NCBI RefSeq assembly: GCF_963082655.1
Contig: NC_081554.1
Span: 54,994,498-55,058,497, forward strand
Length of the DNA: 64,000 bases
Reading direction: 5' to 3'
Origin: Stomoxys calcitrans
Lineage: Eukaryota; Arthropoda; Insecta; Diptera; Muscidae
In this document: positions 35,764 to 44,690 of the stretch, in pieces
Position numbering within the stretch: position 1 is the stretch's first letter
How the letters are laid out: each line of letters opens with the position of its first letter
Program-made: the position numbers and the translations under genes
Notes under the pieces: model-generated
What the model was told of the DNA's origin: nothing
What the model saw: only the letters and a program-made list of their open reading frames with translations
The model's database searches: none

Positions 35764-36833
35764 GTAATTTTGTTGTATTGTATCGGCTATAGGTCCATTA
35801 AAACACAAATATTTAAGGTTTTTTTCTTTTATTTTTCTCCAATATTTCGGTAGACTCCGTCTACCATTTTCAAGGCTAGTTGTATTTAAATAAAAAAACA
35901 GAAAAACACAAATTTTAGTAAAAACGAATCACACAATAAAAACAGAAAAACAATAATTTTTAAGAAACTTTAATTCCTATTACATTTAATGAGTTGTTAC
36001 ACGAACTATTGTCTGTTGGCAACTAAATGTTCTCTTCTGCTGTGCTTGTTGACTGTGTGGCGGTATACCTTCGCGCAGCTTTCTATATCTTTCTTGAAAT
36101 TCATTCTCTCGTCAGGCGGTAAGTCGATGATATGCAACATCTCGAGAGTGAATCTTCGTCTGTAATTGTTCTCTTGAGCTAAGATGTCCACATCGTTGAG
36201 GTTTGGCTTATGACCAGTCAATGCACAGTGGGCTGCTAGTGCAGTTTTCTGCTCGATTGGTCTATTATTGGCTTTTTGGTCAGATTTATGTGCAGATAAC
36301 CTAGTTTTCAATTTCGTCATGGTAGTGCCAATATATGCCATCGGGCATATATTGGACTTGTCGCCGTTACATCTAATTTTATATACCACGTTTGATTTCT
36401 CCTCATTTTTAATTTTACATTTTGTCTTGCTGAATAATTCATTCACAGTTTTGCCTGTTTTTAATGCGAGATGGTATTTGTCCTTGTCGTATAGATTTGA
36501 TTTGCCAAATCTTTCGGAGAATCCTTGTATGTATGTTAGCGATTTATAAATTTTTCCTTTTGTAGGCTGCTCTCCGTCTATGATTTTTCCAAGGCGTTCC
36601 TTGGCCTTGCCTAATAGTGAATTAATTGTCCAATTAGGGAAGTCGTTGGCTCTAAGAATTGCCTTTATTTTCCTCTCATTGTCAGGATGAAAGTCTGGAT
36701 CACTAATGCTAAATACTCTTCTTATAAAATTCGTTGCTGTGTTTGTTATTACTCTCTTGTGGTGTTTAGAGTAAAAATTGATTAATCTTCCGGAAGCCGT
36801 CGATTTTTGATACCAATCTATTTTTAGCTGGTT
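35764..36833 (-). mobile_element. 5'-truncated Penelope-like copy B, upstream partner of A
   Basis: Identical to 32919-33988 apart from the junction: it has the terminal block, 3' UTR and the last ~275 codons of the ORF, then stops abruptly at 36833. Relative to A it lies upstream in the minus direction, so A has a pseudo-LTR at both ends. Its truncated end is fused to an oppositely oriented truncated copy. Confidence 0.9.
35839..35875 (-). ncRNA. Hammerhead-ribozyme-like motif, copy B
   Basis: Same 37-nt motif, exactly 2,845 nt from copy A. A minus-strand transcript running through both would contain two cleavage-site candidates one monomer apart. Confidence 0.5.
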
Positions 36834-36875
36834 ATATACCGCCACACAGTCAACAAGCACAGCAGAAGAGAACAT
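36006..36875 (-). pseudogene. Chimeric truncated Penelope-like ORF across the head-to-head junction
   Basis: An open frame of 289 codons. Residues from about 15 onward (LKIDWYQKSTASG to the end) equal the C-terminal part of the 840-residue protein, including the GIY-YIG domain. The first ~14 residues (MFSSAVLVDCVAV) are read from the antisense of the opposite truncated copy and are a junction artefact. It has no RT catalytic motifs. If expressed it would be a lone GIY-YIG protein; there is no evidence that it is. Confidence 0.8.
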
Positions 36876-37175
36876 TTAGTTGCCAACAGACAATAGTTCG
36901 TGTAACAACTCATTAAATGTAATAGGAATTAAAGTTTCTTAAAAATTATTGTTTTTCTGTTTTTATTGAGTGATTCGTTTTTACTAAAATTTGTGTTTTT
37001 CTGTTTTTTTATTTAAATACAACTAGCCTTGAAAATGGTAGACGGAGTCTACCGAAATATTGGAGAAAAATAAAAGAAAAAAACCTTAAATATTTGTGTT
37101 TTAATGGACCTATAGCCGATACAATACAACAAAATTACAAGAATTTTAAACCAGGTCAACAATACCCTAACAGAG
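36835..37175 (+). mobile_element. 5'-truncated Penelope-like copy, upstream partner of C
   Basis: Plus-strand 3' remnant equal to 39680-40020: the last ~20 codons, 3' UTR, hammerhead-like motif and the terminal block through CCTAACAGAG. Its truncated start abuts copy B at 36833/36835 with one unmatched base (A at 36834). At 36969 there is an A where the other copies have T. It supplies the upstream pseudo-LTR of monomer C. Confidence 0.9.
37027..37063 (+). ncRNA. Hammerhead-ribozyme-like motif in the pseudo-LTR
   Basis: Read in order: CC (stem I), TTGAAAA (position of the CUGANGA core), T, GGTAGAC-GGA-GTCTACC (a perfect 7-bp stem II with a triloop), GAA, AT/AT (a two-pair stem III without loop), T (position 17), GG (stem I partner). 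Hammerhead motifs are known in the flanking repeats of Penelope-like elements, with very short stem III. Here the core pair C3-G8 is replaced by U3-A8, a change that keeps pairing. The expected cleavage is after 37061. Activity is unproven; the substitutions could also mean decay. Confidence 0.5.
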
Positions 37176-37218
37176 TATACATCAACGGGAGGCACGCCGT
37201 AATATAAAAACAAATAAG

Positions 37219-39741
37219 ATGACAATATACAAAAACATCAAACAAAAGTACAATGAGCACACATACAGAACGGCCCAGCAATATTCGAAACACCAAAAAC
37301 AAATAGCCAAGCTCAAAACATCTGTAACATTTTTAATAAAATGTAAGAGAACAGGCATCATACCAAACTTCATAATCAATGCAACCAAACACACTAGCAA
37401 CATCTTCCAAACACACAAAACCAAGAAAATCCCGCCAAATATTGAGAAAACATTACACAGGTACATTCACAACTTTCACACGAAAGTATTAAAACTTCTA
37501 ATACAATACAAACACAAGCAAATCCACTCTTTTAAAGAGAAAGTAGAGAATACAAAGACTAAGCTAGGAGAACTACTGACTCAAGATGATTTCCTACAAT
37601 ACCTCGACAGTGAGCTTACTCTCTACAAGGGCAATGTTAGCAAGAGCAAGACAACACACATAAAGAAACTACAGGCACTCACACAACGACAAGACAAGGC
37701 CCTCAACATTAGACGCAACGACGTGTGGTTTGTGAATAAAACAGAGCGAGAGATACCAACGAACGTACAATGGATTCTCTCTTTAGGTCCGAAACACGCT
37801 CTCCCACACACCAACAAGAACTTTCCACTCTTGCAAGTCATTGCAGAGGGAGAGGAGTGTGTACAAACTATAGAGAATAGAGAGGAACAGGAGATGGGAA
37901 GAACCAAGCTTACAACATTGATAGACGATCACTTACGAAAGTCAAAGATGAGCATGAGAGACAAATATGTGGTGGACACAGTGTCTCAAACAAGAAAATA
38001 TTTAAAGGAGAATGAGGATTTATTAATTTTAACGGCAGACAAGGGAGGAAAGACAGTGGCTTTGTACAAAGATGACTACGAGCAAAAAATGAAGGCAATA
38101 ATACACGATATGTGTATGTATAGGCGCTTAAAGATTGACCCAACATCTAGGCTACAGACAAGGAACAACAAATTGGTGGATAAACTTCACAACTTGAATC
38201 TTATCAGCATCCAGGAGAAGAATAAATTGACCAGCAAGACCGCATTGGCCCCTCGAATATATGGACTCCCAAAGATCCATAAAGAAGGTACACCGTTGAG
38301 ACCAATATGTTCATCAATAAACGCGCCGTCCTATCATCTATGTAGGTACATAGTGAATATTTTGAAAAATATCACCAAGGATTCCAAATATAATGTGAAA
38401 GACGCAGTGGACTTTAAAGCTAAGATAAAGAACATGACCATAGAAAATGACGAAGTTTTAGTATCTTTTGACGTGGTGTCCTTGTTCCCAAGTATTCCAA
38501 TAAATTTAGCACTCCAGACAATTGAGAATAAATGGGACGAGATTGAAAAATATACCAATATTCCAAGGGAAATTTTCAAGGAAATTCTAACATTCTGCAT
38601 TAAGGACAGCAGATATTTTAAATACGATGACAAGTTGTATGAACAGCTTAGAGGAATGCCAATGGGATCACCCGCTTCACCCATTATTGCTGACATCGTA
38701 ATGGAGGAACTTCTCAATAACACATTTGACAAAATAAGAAAACCTAAGATATTGACAAAATATGTAGACGACATTTTCGCGATTTTGAAGAAATCAGACG
38801 TGGCAGAGACGCTGAAGACTCTGAACTCCTTCAACAACTACATCCAATTTACGAAGGAAGAAGAATATGATGGCAAACTACCTTATTTGGACTCGGTAGT
38901 TTATAGACATGGCAACCAGCTAAAAATAGATTGGTATCAAAAATCGACGGCTTCCGGAAGATTAATCAATTTTTACTCTAAACACCACAAGAGAGTAATA
39001 ACAAACACAGCAACGAATTTTATAAGAAGAGTATTTAGCATTAGTGATCCAGACTTTCATCCTGACAATGAGAGGAAAATAAAGGCAATTCTTAGAGCCA
39101 ACGACTTCCCTAATTGGACAATTAATTCACTATTAGGCAAGGCCAAGGAACGCCTTGGAAAAATCATAGACGGAGAGCAGCCTACAAAAGGAAAAATTTA
39201 TAAATCGCTAACATACATACAAGGATTCTCCGAAAGATTTGGCAAATCAAATCTATACGACAAGGACAAATACCATCTCGCATTAAAAACAGGCAAAACT
39301 GTGAATGAATTATTCAGCAAGACAAAATGTAAAATTAAAAATGAGGAGAAATCAAACGTGGTATATAAAATTAGATGTAACGGCGACAAGTCCAATATAT
39401 GCCCGATGGCATATATTGGCACTACCATGACGAAATTGAAAACTAGGTTATCTGCACATAAATCTGACCAAAAAGCCAATAATAGACCAATCGAGCAGAA
39501 AACTGCACTAGCAGCCCACTGTGCATTGACTGGTCATAAGCCAAACCTCAACGATGTGGACATCTTAGCTCAAGAGAACAATTACAGACGAAGATTCACT
39601 CTCGAGATGTTGCATATCATCGACTTACCGCCTGACGAGAGAATGAATTTCAAGAAAGATATAGAAAGCTGCGCGAAGGTATACCGCCACACAGTCAACA
39701 AGCACAGCAGAAGAGAACATTTAGTTGCCAACAGACAATAG
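37219..39741 (+). CDS. Penelope-like reverse transcriptase / GIY-YIG endonuclease (copy C)
   Basis: 840 residues, intact, the same domain order as copy A: Lys-rich N-terminus, TADKGGK block, RT motifs A (Asp418), B and C (YVDD at 515-518), then GIY-YIG (about 714-745). It differs from copy A by one visible residue (Arg465 instead of Ile, an AGA/ATA codon change, just ahead of YFKYDDK). RT and nuclease act together in target-primed reverse transcription in the nucleus. The ATG lies 43 bp into the monomer after the pseudo-LTR junction. Nothing suggests loss of function by sequence alone. Confidence 0.95.
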   Translation: MTIYKNIKQKYNEHTYRTAQQYSKHQKQIAKLKTSVTFLIKCKRTGIIPNFIINATKHTSNIFQTHKTKKIPPNIEKTLHRYIHNFHTKVLKLLIQYKHKQIHSFKEKVENTKTKLGELLTQDDFLQYLDSELTLYKGNVSKSKTTHIKKLQALTQRQDKALNIRRNDVWFVNKTEREIPTNVQWILSLGPKHALPHTNKNFPLLQVIAEGEECVQTIENREEQEMGRTKLTTLIDDHLRKSKMSMRDKYVVDTVSQTRKYLKENEDLLILTADKGGKTVALYKDDYEQKMKAIIHDMCMYRRLKIDPTSRLQTRNNKLVDKLHNLNLISIQEKNKLTSKTALAPRIYGLPKIHKEGTPLRPICSSINAPSYHLCRYIVNILKNITKDSKYNVKDAVDFKAKIKNMTIENDEVLVSFDVVSLFPSIPINLALQTIENKWDEIEKYTNIPREIFKEILTFCIKDSRYFKYDDKLYEQLRGMPMGSPASPIIADIVMEELLNNTFDKIRKPKILTKYVDDIFAILKKSDVAETLKTLNSFNNYIQFTKEEEYDGKLPYLDSVVYRHGNQLKIDWYQKSTASGRLINFYSKHHKRVITNTATNFIRRVFSISDPDFHPDNERKIKAILRANDFPNWTINSLLGKAKERLGKIIDGEQPTKGKIYKSLTYIQGFSERFGKSNLYDKDKYHLALKTGKTVNELFSKTKCKIKNEEKSNVVYKIRCNGDKSNICPMAYIGTTMTKLKTRLSAHKSDQKANNRPIEQKTALAAHCALTGHKPNLNDVDILAQENNYRRRFTLEMLHIIDLPPDERMNFKKDIESCAKVYRHTVNKHSRREHLVANRQ

Positions 39742-39871
39742 TTCGTGTAACAACTCATTAAATGTAATAGGAATTAAAGTTTCTTAAAAATTATTGTTTT
39801 TCTGTTTTTATTGTGTGATTCGTTTTTACTAAAATTTGTGTTTTTCTGTTTTTTTATTTAAATACAACTAG

Positions 39872-39908
39872 CCTTGAAAATGGTAGACGGAGTCTACCGA
39901 AATATTGG
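39872..39908 (+). ncRNA. Hammerhead-ribozyme-like motif, 3' copy of C
   Basis: Identical to 37027-37063 and exactly 2,845 nt downstream. Cleavage at both would release a monomer-length RNA carrying the full ORF. Confidence 0.5.
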
Positions 39909-40018
39909 AGAAAAATAAAAGAAAAAAACCTTAAATATTTGTGTTTTAATGGACCTATAGCCGATACAATACAACAAAATTACAAGAATTTTAAACCAGG
40001 TCAACAATACCCTAACAG

Positions 40019-40032
40019 AGAAAATTATTTTT
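40019..40032. repeat. Candidate target-site duplication, right copy
   Basis: AGAAAATTATTTTT, matching 32905-32918. The first two bases also belong to the element's terminal ACAGAG, so the duplication is 12-14 bp. Confidence 0.5.
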
Positions 40033-40810
40033 ATAAAAAAAAAAAATATTTTTATAAAAAAAAAATTATTTTCTTAAAAAAAATAATTTTTATAAAAAAA
40101 AATTATTTTTATAACAAACATAATTTTTATAAAAAAAAAAATTATAAAAAAAAATATTTTTATAAAAAAAAATACTTTTCTATAAAAGAAAAATTTTTAT
40201 AAAAAAATTAAATCTTATAAACACATATTTTTATAAAAAAAATCAGTTTTTATACTAATAATTATATATTTATATATATATAAACATATATACTTTTATA
40301 AAAAAAGAAAAATTTTTCACAAAAAAAATATATTATATAAAAAAAATTAAATAAATTTGAAAAAAAATAATTAAAAAAAAAATATAAAATAATAAATTTT
40401 TAAAAATAAAAACAAAAATAAAAAATTAAAAATAAAAAAAAATCATTAAAAAAAATATTTTTATAAAAGAAAAACTTTTATAAAAAGAAAATGAAATCTT
40501 ATTTAAACACATGTATTTATAAAAAAAAAATCAATTTTTATACAAAAAAAAAAAAACATATATATAAACACATATACTTTTATAAAAAAAAATTACACAA
40601 AAAAAAAATATACTTTTAAAAAAATTTAAATAAATTTGAAAAAAAAAAATAATTAAACAAAAATAGAAAAAAAATAATAAATTTTTAATAATAAATACAA
40701 ATAGTAAACAATTTTTTACAAAAAATATATTCTTCTAATTAAATAAATTCCTTAAAAAAAACTAATAAAAATAAAAATTTTTAAAGTTTGTTATTTTATA
40801 ATTTTTTTAA
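40021..40810. repeat. AT microsatellite, right part
   Basis: Continues the (TTTTTATAAAAAAAATTA)-type array interrupted by the Penelope-like cluster, and degenerates rightward into A/T-only sequence. The short Lys/Phe/Tyr-only open frame here is a composition artefact. Confidence 0.8.
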
Positions 40811-40966
40811 AAAATGTTCGGTATGTAGGGCACCTTCACCAATTTGCTGTGCTGCTGAAGATACATAGTTTAGGTTAAGCAAGGTTTAAGTGGCAGTCTG
40901 CCATTAGACTCACTTAGACGTTTTCGTCCATTGTGATACCACAGGAACAGAAGAAGAAGATGCCTT

Positions 40967-42365
40967 CTAGTTCCTACCGTTGAACCATTCAGATCGCTTT
41001 AAAAAGGCCAACAACTTGCGAATGTTCACATCGGCTAAATCAGGCAGGTTCTCAAAGAAATGAGAACTTAAAGTGGAACTCCTTCTGACTGCTAGTGTGG
41101 GACACACACACAGGTGTTCTATAGTCTCTTCTTCCTCAATGTCCTCACAGCTTCTGCAAAAGTCGTTGGTGGCAACCTTCGGTCTGTCAGCATGTTTTCC
41201 GATTAGACAGTGACCTGTCATGACGGACACAATGACTGAGACGACGTCTGTTTTAGCCAATGACAGCAAAGCAGACCTCTTTAAGTGTAGATTAGGCCAC
41301 AGAGTTTTGGAATGCTCACATCCCCCTCTTTGTTACCATCTACCACTCGTTGTCCTTAGGGTCTGGTTTTGAAAATTTAGCTTACATGTCGCTAGAGGCA
41401 GACCCACAGTTTCCAATATCCCTGGAATGTGTAGGGTAGTTCCTAGTCTCGCAAGTTCGCCGCTTTACAATTCCCTGGGATATCTCTGTGGCCCGGCACC
41501 CAGAACAGGTGAATTTTCAACTCGCTAGAGGCATACCCACAGATTCCAGTAACCCTGGAATGTGTAGGGTAGTTCCTAGTCTCGCAAGCCCGTCCGCTTT
41601 GCAATTCTCTGGGATATCTCTGTGGCCCGGCACCCAGAACCGGTGAATTTTGAACTGTTCAGCCATCTCGTCGAGAGATCTGCGACAGTCGAGGGCGGTT
41701 TTTGTGTTCAGAAATACGTTCTCCAGGGATTTAATGGCTATTTGAGAAGATATTTTTTCCAATCTTCGGTATGGCATTATATTTTAGCCATTCCACCACC
41801 TCCTTAATTGCAAGGATCTCCGCTTGATACACACTGCAGTTGTCGGGTAACCTTTTCGATATGACTAGTTCTAGATCTTAAGAGTACATACCAAAGCCCA
41901 ACTGGTCGTTTAGTTTGGAACCATCCGTATAGAAGTCTATGTAACTTCTATTACCAGGGATATCGTAGTTCCAATCGGTACTATCAGAAATAGTGGTATA
42001 GTACTTTTCATCAATAAGCGGCTCAGGTAGGGTGTAATCCACACTGCCTGGAACATCGGATATCAAGGATAACACAGTGTCCATAGCTGTCACATGACCT
42101 ATGAGAAAGTTTCCTTAACCTCACGGCAGTGATCGCTGCAATTTGTCTAGTCACAATGTACAGAGGCATAAGATGGTGTCGTCCTCAGTGCGGCTGTTAT
42201 GCACAAACAAGCCATCTTTTGGATCCGGTTAAATATTGAGCAGTAGGTGGAGTTTTGAAGCGCCGTCCACCAGACCACAACACCATATAGCATTATAGAT
42301 CTGACAACTGCAGTATATAGCCAATGCATGACGCTCTTTCTAAACCACCAGCCGGGTAGTTTCAA
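40967..42365 (-). pseudogene. Decayed non-LTR retrotransposon, 3' half with RNase H
   Basis: Four minus-strand frames in collinear order. (1) 42147-42365, the post-RT connection region with YTAVVRSIMLYGVVVWW. (2) 41878-42093, start of RNase H with DFYTDGSKLNDQLGFGMYS. (3) 41517-41777, end of RNase H with HRFWVPGHRDIPENCKADGL. (4) 40967-41269, a C-terminal zinc knuckle with TGHCLIGKHADRPK, FCRSC and HLCVCP. RNase H after RT is found in I/Jockey-related and LOA-type elements. Frames are broken by stops and shifts, and a 133-bp tandem duplication (starts at 41391 and 41524) lies between parts 3 and 4. The RT proper is absent. Confidence 0.75.
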
Positions 42366-42479
42366 CTGGTGGGAGTAGCCAGGATTAGATGGGCGATAAA
42401 AATATCACAATTACCATAGAAGCTGCCTCAACGATGACGTTTGGCAAAGGAAAGACATTAGTAATGGAGACCCTCAGCT

Positions 42480-42630
42480 AATAATGGAGCCCTTCTGCCA
42501 TGAATGGAGTAGGTTTTCAGGGCAGGCTTAGCGTGGTCCTACATAGCTAGAGTAAGAAAAAAGTCGGATCAACTTGGTGGAAGATATAAACCGCAGCACA
42601 ACAAGAGATTATAGACCCATTAGGCTGTCA
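42480..42630 (+). pseudogene. Short RT-region remnant of a non-LTR element, copy 1
   Basis: Contains GCGTGGTCCTACATAGCTAG and AAACCGCAGCACAACAAGAG, then a block translating to DYRPIRLS before a stop, like the start of the RT domain (YRPIS) of non-LTR elements. Homologous remnants occur at 43320-43455 and 43915-44040. Confidence 0.5.
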
Positions 42631-42649
42631 TAGTAAAAAGTGCCATTTT

Positions 42650-42942
42650 GCCCATGAACATTTCATTAAGGAACAGGGCAAACTTCTCACATATCAATCA
42701 GTGATGGTCAATTCAAATTTAAGATCAATGATAAGAGGCCTCCTTTTTATTAAGCTAGTTTGAACGGCGTGTCGCCTCTTTGGGGAGAAGTTTTCACATG
42801 GCAAAGTACCTCGCAAATGTCGCCAGTTTTAGGAGGTGAAAACCACCGGTACCAATTTTCCCTAGTGTTCTGGCCGAGATATGAGCCCAGGCTTTCAGCG
42901 TCATAGGCGGACATGCTAATTACTGCGCTACGATGGCCTCCA
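42650..42942 (-). mobile_element. tRNA-derived SINE, near-full-length copy
   Basis: Tail CATGAACATTTCATTAAGGA and CTCACATATCAATCAGTG, body GGAGAAGTTTTCACATGGCA and GTGAAAACCACCGG, reverse B box around ATGAGCCCAGGC, and head GCGCTACGATGGCCTCC. Confidence 0.75.
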
Positions 42943-43139
42943 TACTGGTCATAGTTTCTACTTAAACTACTGAAAAGACTGATAGAGCTACATGAGAGGG
43001 TGGAGATGACACCGTTGATGGCACTTTCCTGCATTTTAAATCATCCGGACCGTTCAGAATTATCCAGGTGCTACTGTACCTTGCCTTGCCTGGAATGGAT
43101 TTTCGGAGCAAAACTGGCATGGTCCTACATACCTTCTCC

Positions 43140-43225
43140 ACTTTGGGGAAAAACCACAGCTGAAAATGTTTCTGTTACCAAGATATGAACCCAGGCGTTC
43201 GAAATTATAAACTGATATGCAAACC
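43140..43225 (-). mobile_element. SINE internal fragment
   Basis: GGGAAAAACCACAGCTGAAA and ATATGAACCCAGGCGTTCG match the middle and B-box region of the SINE. Both ends are missing. Confidence 0.5.
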
Positions 43226-43319
43226 TTGCGCCGGGGTAGTTTCAACTGAAGGAGGCATCCAGGAGAGGATGGACTGTCAAAATATCGCAATTACCATAGG
43301 ATCTGGAGCCGCCCCTGTC

Positions 43320-43455
43320 AAGGATGGAGAATACTTTCAGGGTAGGATTGGCGTGGTCCTACATATCTAGGATAAGAAAAAATAGATAGTCCTTATCCCC
43401 ATGGCGAGAAACATAAACCGCAGCACGATAAAGGATTATAGACCCATTAGACTGT
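43320..43455 (+). pseudogene. RT-region remnant of a non-LTR element, copy 2
   Basis: GATTGGCGTGGTCCTACATA, AAACCGCAGCACGATAAAGG and ATTATAGACCCATTAGACTG parallel the remnant at 42480. A third, weaker one is at 43915-44040 (GCCATGGTCTTACTTAG, AATAGACCCCTTAGTCTGTA). Confidence 0.5.
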
Positions 43456-43472
43456 CATAGTAAAAAAATGAA

Positions 43473-43769
43473 AATTTGCCAATGAAAATTTCATTAAGGA
43501 AGAGGGGCAACTTCTCACATATCAGTGAGTTGTGGTCATTTCAAATTTAAGCTCAATGATAGGTTATGTTATCCTTTTTATAGCCGAGTTCGAACGGTGT
43601 GCCAAACTTTGGGAAGAAGTTTTTATATGGCAAAGTGCCTCGCAAATATCGCCAGCTTTAGGAGGGGATAACCACCGCTAACAATTTTTTCTGATGTTCT
43701 CGCCAGGATTCCAACCCAGGCTTTCAACGTCGTTAGCCTCCGCACTTGCGCTAAGTTGGCCTCCATACT
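43473..43769 (-). mobile_element. tRNA-derived SINE, near-full-length copy
   Basis: Tail AAATTTCATTAAGGAAGAGG and CTCACATATCAGTGAG, body GGGATAACCACCGC, reverse B box in TTCCAACCCAGGC, and head GCGCTAAGTTGGCCTCC. Confidence 0.7.
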
Positions 43770-44314
43770 TTTTATAGTTGCTACTTAAAACACTGAAAAA
43801 ATTGATAGAGCTAAAGGAGAGGATGGAGCTCCCACCATTGACGGCACTTTCCTACGATTTAAATCATCCGAATCGTTAAGAACCATCCTAGTGCAACTAT
43901 ACCCTGCCATGACTGGCAAGGATATTCAGGGCAAAACCGCCATGGTCTTACTTAGTCTTAGAAAACAAAGGTCAGGGTTATCTTTATCCCCAAGTTGGGT
44001 AAAATAAAGTACAGTACAATAATAGACCCCTTAGTCTGTAATCGTTTTTACTCAAACTAATAAACCGAAAGTTGGTATAGGGACTGACACCCGAGAAATT
44101 CAGGAGACAAAACACGCATGCCCGCCCCAAAACCATAGCACCTAAAGAAGTTAACCTCCCACGGCAAACCATAGTAGTTCTGTCTCAAGCAACTTTCCAG
44201 CAGAAGCAGTGGCCTCCGTTCCTACTGGGCTAGGATTGACGCTTACATGTCAGATATGTGTCGCACTGGGACTTCACAACATATGTCACCTGTTAATCTG
44301 ACCAAATGCAAATT
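43770..44314. other. Decayed non-LTR sequence
   Basis: Includes the third RT-region remnant (43915-44040). The remainder shows no intact frame or recognised domain. Confidence 0.4.
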
Positions 44315-44404
44315 TTGCCCATGAACATTCCACTAAGGGGAGCAAACTACTCACATATCAATGAGTGGAATCCGATTCAAGTTTAAGCTCAATAATAAGG
44401 GATA
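44315..44404 (-). mobile_element. SINE tail fragment
   Basis: GCCCATGAACATTCCACTAA, CTCACATATCAATGAGTG and AAGTTTAAGCTCAATAATAA are the reverse-strand SINE tail. It ends where the plus-strand SINE head at 44410 begins, so the two are back to back. Confidence 0.65.
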
Positions 44405-44409
44405 ATGGG

Positions 44410-44690
44410 GGCCGCCGTATCGCAGAGGTTAGCATGTCCACCTATGACGCTAAACGCCTGGGTTCGAATCCTGGCGAGACCATTAGTAAAAATTTTCAGC
44501 GGTGGTTTTCCCCTCCCAATGCTGGCAACATTTGTGAGGTACTATGCCATGTAAAACTTCTCTCCAAAGAGGTGTCGCACTGCGGCACGCCGTTCGGACT
44601 CGGCTACCAAAAGGAGGCTCCTTATCATTGAGCATTGTTCATCTGACCGGCAAATCCTATTCGACTTATTATTGGATTCCTCTGAACGCA
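44410..44690 (+). mobile_element. tRNA-derived SINE, best-preserved copy
   Basis: The tRNA-like head runs GCCGCCGTATCGCAGAGG (A-box region) ... GGGTTCGAATCCTGGC, a perfect pol III B box (GGTTCGAATCC) at about 44460-44470. The body follows: AAAATTTTCAGCGGTGG, GGTACTATGCCATGTAAAAC, CGGCACGCCGTTCGGAC, then AAAAGGAGGCTCCTTATCAT and TGAGCATTG. It has no ORF. Transcription by pol III from the internal promoter and mobilisation by a LINE are expected for this class. Confidence 0.8.

Larger units (their letters stand above)
37176..40020 (+). mobile_element. Full-length Penelope-like element monomer C
   Basis: A complete 2,845-bp monomer on the plus strand, the mirror image of monomer A. It ends at ...CCTAACAGAG, which is ~35 bp beyond the point where monomer A stops (CAACAAAATTAC). 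A ~34-36-bp extension present at one end only has been described for Penelope elements. It is flanked on the right by the AT microsatellite and the candidate target-site duplication. Confidence 0.9.

Noticed and set aside
33423..39479. Antisense frames over the Penelope-like ORFs (e.g. 167 and 94 codons)
   Set aside because: Identical in both arms because the arms are identical. No independent protein features.
39939..40202. Lys/Tyr/Phe-only 87-codon frame
   Set aside because: Translation of the AAAATTATTTTTATAAAA microsatellite.
32510..40810. CRISPR-like regularly spaced repeats
   Set aside because: The spacing is a simple AT microsatellite without unique spacers, and the genome is eukaryotic.
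44452..44475. A genuine tRNA gene at the GGTTCGAATCC match
   Set aside because: There is no cloverleaf acceptor stem or CCA-side pairing, and the box sits in a multi-copy SINE head.
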